From contig NZ_UAPQ01000010.1 in the NCBI RefSeq assembly GCF_900444995.1, positions 124,001 to 188,000 on the forward strand: a stretch of 64,000 nt of DNA, read 5' to 3'. The notes under the pieces were generated by a model. That model was not told the DNA's origin, searched no databases, and saw only the letters and a list, made by a program, of their open reading frames with translations. The stretch is from Actinomyces bovis. GTDB lineage: Bacteria; Actinomycetota; Actinomycetes; Actinomycetales; Actinomycetaceae. A program made the translations under genes and the position numbers. Below, in pieces: positions 61,002-64,000 of the stretch (the first letter of the stretch is position 1; each line of letters opens with the position of its first letter).

Positions 61002-61952
61002 TCAGGCAGGCCGGAACTCGAAGCGCTCGAAACCCAGCGCCTCTATTTGCGCCGCCATGCGTTCACACTGCGCATCCCAACCCGGGGCGACCGCCGTGAA
61101 GCCTGACCGCGCACCCTGCGAGCGCGCCTGCTGCAAGGCAAAGGCACCTACTCCCAGCTCGCGGCAACGCCGAGCCACCTCTACGGCGTCTGCGGCGGTG
61201 ACGTCGTCGGGCACCACCGTGGTGCGCACCTCGAAATCCGGGCCGCCCACGCCCTGGGAAGCCAGCAGTACCTCCAGTGAATCCCAGGCTTTTTGGCCGC
61301 TGTTGGGCCGCCCCACCACCGCCGGATAGTGCTCCGGCAAGGCCTTGATATCCAGCCCCACCCAGCTCAGCAACCCAGAGGCAGCCAGGTCCGCCAGGCG
61401 GCGCGGATAGCAGCCCGCAGAATGCAAGCCCACCCGGAATCCCGCCTCCACCACCTCACGGGCAGCATCAGCCAAGCAGTCCTGACGCAGGGCCTCCCCA
61501 CCGGTGAACACGACGCCGTCGAGCAGGCCGTGGCGTCGACCCAGCAGTTCACGCACCGCCGCCCAGGGGACCGTGCCGGGCAGCCGGGTGGGGATAAGCG
61601 CGTGGTTGTGGCAGTAGAAGCAGTTCCAGGGGCAGCCTTGGGTAAAGATCGTGGCCACCAGGTTTCCGGGCCAGTCCACCGTGCTCATCGGCACCAGCCC
61701 CGCGATCACCAGGGCATCAGCCGGACGGAGCGGTGGGGAGTCAGCCTGGCGCTCCAGCGACCCACCGGCCTCCGCTACCCCGCCTACCTCCGACTGCCCG
61801 CCCAACTTCAGCTCGTCGACCACCCCAGTTTGCGAGCCCAGCACAGCCAAACCGTCTGCCTCCGCCTTAAGGCCCGCCGCAACCTCAGGGCCTGCCTCAG
61901 CCTGAGGCTCCACCCCAGACTGTGCTCCCACCTCAGGCTGCTGACCGGCCAC
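61002..61952 (-). CDS. nrdG: Anaerobic ribonucleotide reductase activating protein
   Basis: Radical SAM activase that installs the glycyl radical on NrdD. IAGLVPMSTVDWPGN, then the cluster motif C-x3-C-x2-C in TQGCPWNCFYCHNH, GVVFTGGEALRQ and GLDIKALPEHY. Residues before IAGLVP are a Gln/Glu/Ala/Gly-rich stretch of about 75 residues, unusual for NrdG. The start is uncertain: GTG 61952 is the first in-frame start after the nrdD stop, but several later GTG codons or the ATG in LVPMST are possible. The frame also runs far into nrdD, which I treat as a shadow. Confidence 0.85.
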   Translation of the reverse strand: MAGQQPEVGAQSGVEPQAEAGPEVAAGLKAEADGLAVLGSQTGVVDELKLGGQSEVGGVAEAGGSLERQADSPPLRPADALVIAGLVPMSTVDWPGNLVATIFTQGCPWNCFYCHNHALIPTRLPGTVPWAAVRELLGRRHGLLDGVVFTGGEALRQDCLADAAREVVEAGFRVGLHSAGCYPRRLADLAASGLLSWVGLDIKALPEHYPAVVGRPNSGQKAWDSLEVLLASQGVGGPDFEVRTTVVPDDVTAADAVEVARRCRELGVGAFALQQARSQGARSGFTAVAPGWDAQCERMAAQIEALGFERFEFRPA

Positions 61953-61969
61953 GGCGTCGCCGCCCCAAT

Positions 61970-63949
61970 TCAGGCGCTGAGCGCCGTCAAGCGGGAGGCC
62001 ACATCCCCATGACCGGCGGCCGCCCCCTCCGTGAACATGGTGCGCTCCGCATACTCGCCCTTCTTGCCGATGTTGAAGGACTGCACCGGCCGGAAATAGC
62101 CCATGACACGGGTCCACACCTCGCACTCCACCGGGGCCGCGTCGGGGTGCAAGGTGGCGCACTTCTCGCAGGTGGCGTGCTCGCCGGGCAGGTAGCCGTG
62201 AGTGGGGCAGATGGAGAAGGTCGGAGTGATGGTGATGTACGGGGTGCGGAAAGCCGTGAGCGAGCGACGCACCAACTCCTTGCAAGCCTGCACGGAGGAA
62301 ACATGCTCATTCATGTACAGGTGCAGCACGGTGCCACCCGTGTACTTGGTCTGCAATTCCTCCTGCATCTCCTGGGCCAGGAAGGGGTCATCCGTATAAC
62401 CCACCGGCAGCTGGGAAGAGTTGGTGTAGTAGGGGTTATCCGCCGTTCCCGCCTGGAGGATGCCGGGGAAACGCTTGCGGTCCTCCTTGGCAAAACGGTA
62501 AGTGGTGCCCTCCGCAGGGGTGGCCTCCAAGTTGTAAAGGTGGCCAGTAGCCTCCTGGAACTCCACCATCTTGTCGCGCACGTGATCCAGCAGGCGCACG
62601 CACATGGCGTGACCCCGCGGGTCGGTGAGGTCATAGGCATCGGCGGTGAAGTTGCGGACCATCTCATTCATGCCATTGACGCCGATGGTGGAGAAATGGT
62701 TGTCCAGGGTGCCCAGCCAGCGCTTGGTGAAGGGGAAGAGCCCGGTGTCAATGTGGTGCTGAATGACCACGCGCTTGAGCTCCAGGGTGTCGCGGGCTAG
62801 GCCCAGCAGGCGATCCAGGGCAGCGGTGAGGGCGGCCTCATCTCCGGCGTGCAGATGCCCCAGGCGCGCCATATTCACGGTCACGACGCCGACGCTCCCG
62901 GTTTGCTCAGCGGAGCCGAAGAGCCCGTTGCCACGCTTGAGCAGTTCGCGCAGGTCCAGCTGTAGGCGGCAGCACATGGAGCGGATCATGCCGGGGTCTA
63001 GCTCGGAGTTAATGAAGTTCTGGAAGTAGGGCAGGCCGTACTTGGCGGTCATCTTGAACAGGAGATCGGCGTTGGGGGAGTCCCAGTCGAAGTCCTTTGT
63101 GATGTTGTAGGTGGGGATCGGGAAGGTGAAGACGCGACCTTCGGCGTCACCGGTGGTCATGACCTCCATGAAGGCCCGGTTGATCATGCCCATCTCCTCG
63201 GTGAGGTCACCGTAGGTGAAGTCACATAGCTCGTCGCCGACCAGGGGGTGCTCGTCAGCCAGGTCCGCGGGGCAGGTCCAGTCGAAGGTCAGGTTGGTGA
63301 AGGGAGTCTGAGTGCCCCAACGGGAGGGGACGTTGAGGTTGAAGATGAGCTCTTGCAGCCCTTGGAGGACCTGCTCGTAGGTCATCTTGTCCAGGCGGAC
63401 GAAAGGCGCCATGTAGGTGTCAAAGGAACTAAAGGCCTGAGCGCCAGCCCACTCGTTCTGCAAGGTGCCCAGGAAGTTGACGATCTGCCCCACGGCGGAG
63501 GAGAAGTGGCGCGGAGGGTTGCAGGCGATCTTGCCGGGCACGCCATTGAAGCCCTGCTGCAGGAGAGACTTAAGGGACCAACCGGCGCAGTAGCCAGCAA
63601 ACATATCCAGGTCGTGGATATGGATGTCGCCGTTGCGGTGGGCGTCCCCGGCCTCCTGGGAGTAGACCTGGCTGAGCCAGTAGTTGGCCACCACCTTGCC
63701 GCTGGTGTTCAGCATCATGCCGCCCAGGGAGTAGCCCTGGTTGGCGTTGGCGTTGACACGCCAGTCCGAGCGGTCCAGGTACTCGGTGATGGTGGCTACT
63801 GCGTCGACCGTGGGGCGTGAGCCGTGGGCTACGGCAGAGTCGGCGGAGCCGGCGGCGATGAGGCTGGGGTCGGCATTGGTGGCGTTGGCGGTCACTGATC
63901 TCTCCATCACTGAGCGGGCATAGCTAGAGCGGGATGTGCGCAGGTCCAT
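61970..63949 (-). CDS. nrdD: Anaerobic (class III) ribonucleoside-triphosphate reductase
   Basis: 659 residues to the first in-window Met; the frame stays open to the right edge, so the true start, and any N-terminal ATP-cone, may lie outside. Makes dNTPs without oxygen. HRNGDIHIHDLDMFAGYCAGW with a catalytic Cys, NVPSRWGTQTPFTNLTFDW, the Zn site CPTHGYLPGEHATCEKC and the glycyl-radical site RVMGYFRPV (Gly617) are all present. C-terminal NIGKKGEYAERTMF is typical. nrdG follows 17 nt downstream. Confidence 0.95.
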   Translation of the reverse strand: MDLRTSRSSYARSVMERSVTANATNADPSLIAAGSADSAVAHGSRPTVDAVATITEYLDRSDWRVNANANQGYSLGGMMLNTSGKVVANYWLSQVYSQEAGDAHRNGDIHIHDLDMFAGYCAGWSLKSLLQQGFNGVPGKIACNPPRHFSSAVGQIVNFLGTLQNEWAGAQAFSSFDTYMAPFVRLDKMTYEQVLQGLQELIFNLNVPSRWGTQTPFTNLTFDWTCPADLADEHPLVGDELCDFTYGDLTEEMGMINRAFMEVMTTGDAEGRVFTFPIPTYNITKDFDWDSPNADLLFKMTAKYGLPYFQNFINSELDPGMIRSMCCRLQLDLRELLKRGNGLFGSAEQTGSVGVVTVNMARLGHLHAGDEAALTAALDRLLGLARDTLELKRVVIQHHIDTGLFPFTKRWLGTLDNHFSTIGVNGMNEMVRNFTADAYDLTDPRGHAMCVRLLDHVRDKMVEFQEATGHLYNLEATPAEGTTYRFAKEDRKRFPGILQAGTADNPYYTNSSQLPVGYTDDPFLAQEMQEELQTKYTGGTVLHLYMNEHVSSVQACKELVRRSLTAFRTPYITITPTFSICPTHGYLPGEHATCEKCATLHPDAAPVECEVWTRVMGYFRPVQSFNIGKKGEYAERTMFTEGAAAGHGDVASRLTALSA

Positions 63950-64000
63950 CTGGCGGACGGCGCAGTGCGTGCCGGGCGCCTGGTGGGCGGTTGGGGCCGT

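Noticed and set aside
61953-62285. nrdG extended upstream into nrdD
   Set aside because: The extension overlaps over 300 nt of conserved NrdD sequence in another frame and reads as His/Arg-rich nonsense.

Overview
The window is high-GC actinobacterial DNA. WhiB and Crp/GlxR-type regulators, MurT/GatD, a coproporphyrin-dependent haem pathway, a type VII secretion (T7SS) locus and class III ribonucleotide reductase (nrdDG) fit a facultatively anaerobic actinomycete, most likely family Actinomycetaceae. The family assignment is inference. The GC level falls visibly around the T7SS toxin and WXG100-like genes (about 46.4-47.8 kb).

Layout. 0-5.4 kb: the end of a HAD-IB phosphatase gene, a degenerate Fic-like protein, two unrecognised membrane proteins and an EphE-like alpha/beta hydrolase. 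5.4-11.2 kb: nth, crp/glxR, a 53-residue DUF4177-type protein, whiB, ponA2 and a metallophosphoesterase, an order that resembles the Mycobacterium tuberculosis Rv3670-Rv3683 neighbourhood. 11.3-12.1 kb: tRNA-Pro, an intrinsic terminator and a small toxin-antitoxin-like pair with a palindromic operator. 12.2-16.2 kb: a PAP2-like/diacylglycerol kinase fusion and murT-gatD. 16.2-19.7 kb: a domain-swapped, membrane-anchored GH3 glycosidase and a Nudix hydrolase. 19.8-32.3 kb: a complete set of haem genes in two divergent operons, hemA-cpfC-chdC-radical SAM on minus and hemE-cgoX-hemC-hemD-hemB-hemL on plus. 32.5-38.0 kb: an APC permease and a Mn/Zn-type ABC transporter with a DtxR-like operator and a large intercistronic hairpin.

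39-57.5 kb is the accessory core, a divergent T7SS island. The minus arm has three small WXG100-like genes, a 1878-residue secreted toxin candidate with a roughly 1000-residue charged repeat region, two tandem putative immunity paralogues and a stub of a third. The plus arm has an RDD/FHA-like protein, a DUF6177-like protein, a small membrane protein, EccD, a MinD-like protein without a P-loop, EccC and one unknown. No eccB, eccE, eccA or mycosin gene is present, so this is a compact, non-canonical T7SS with its own toxin and immunity cassette.

57.5-64 kb: a NAD-kinase-like and SPFH pair divergent from an NrtR-type regulator over palindromic sites, a PspC-domain protein, and nrdG-nrdD running to the right edge.

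Two non-coding themes recur. Several genes lack a Shine-Dalgarno and have a -10-like TANNNT hexamer 6-7 nt before the start codon, so they are probably leaderless. Two convergent intergenic regions share the same architecture, with two direct copies of a short word 19 nt apart followed by two inverted copies 19 nt apart.
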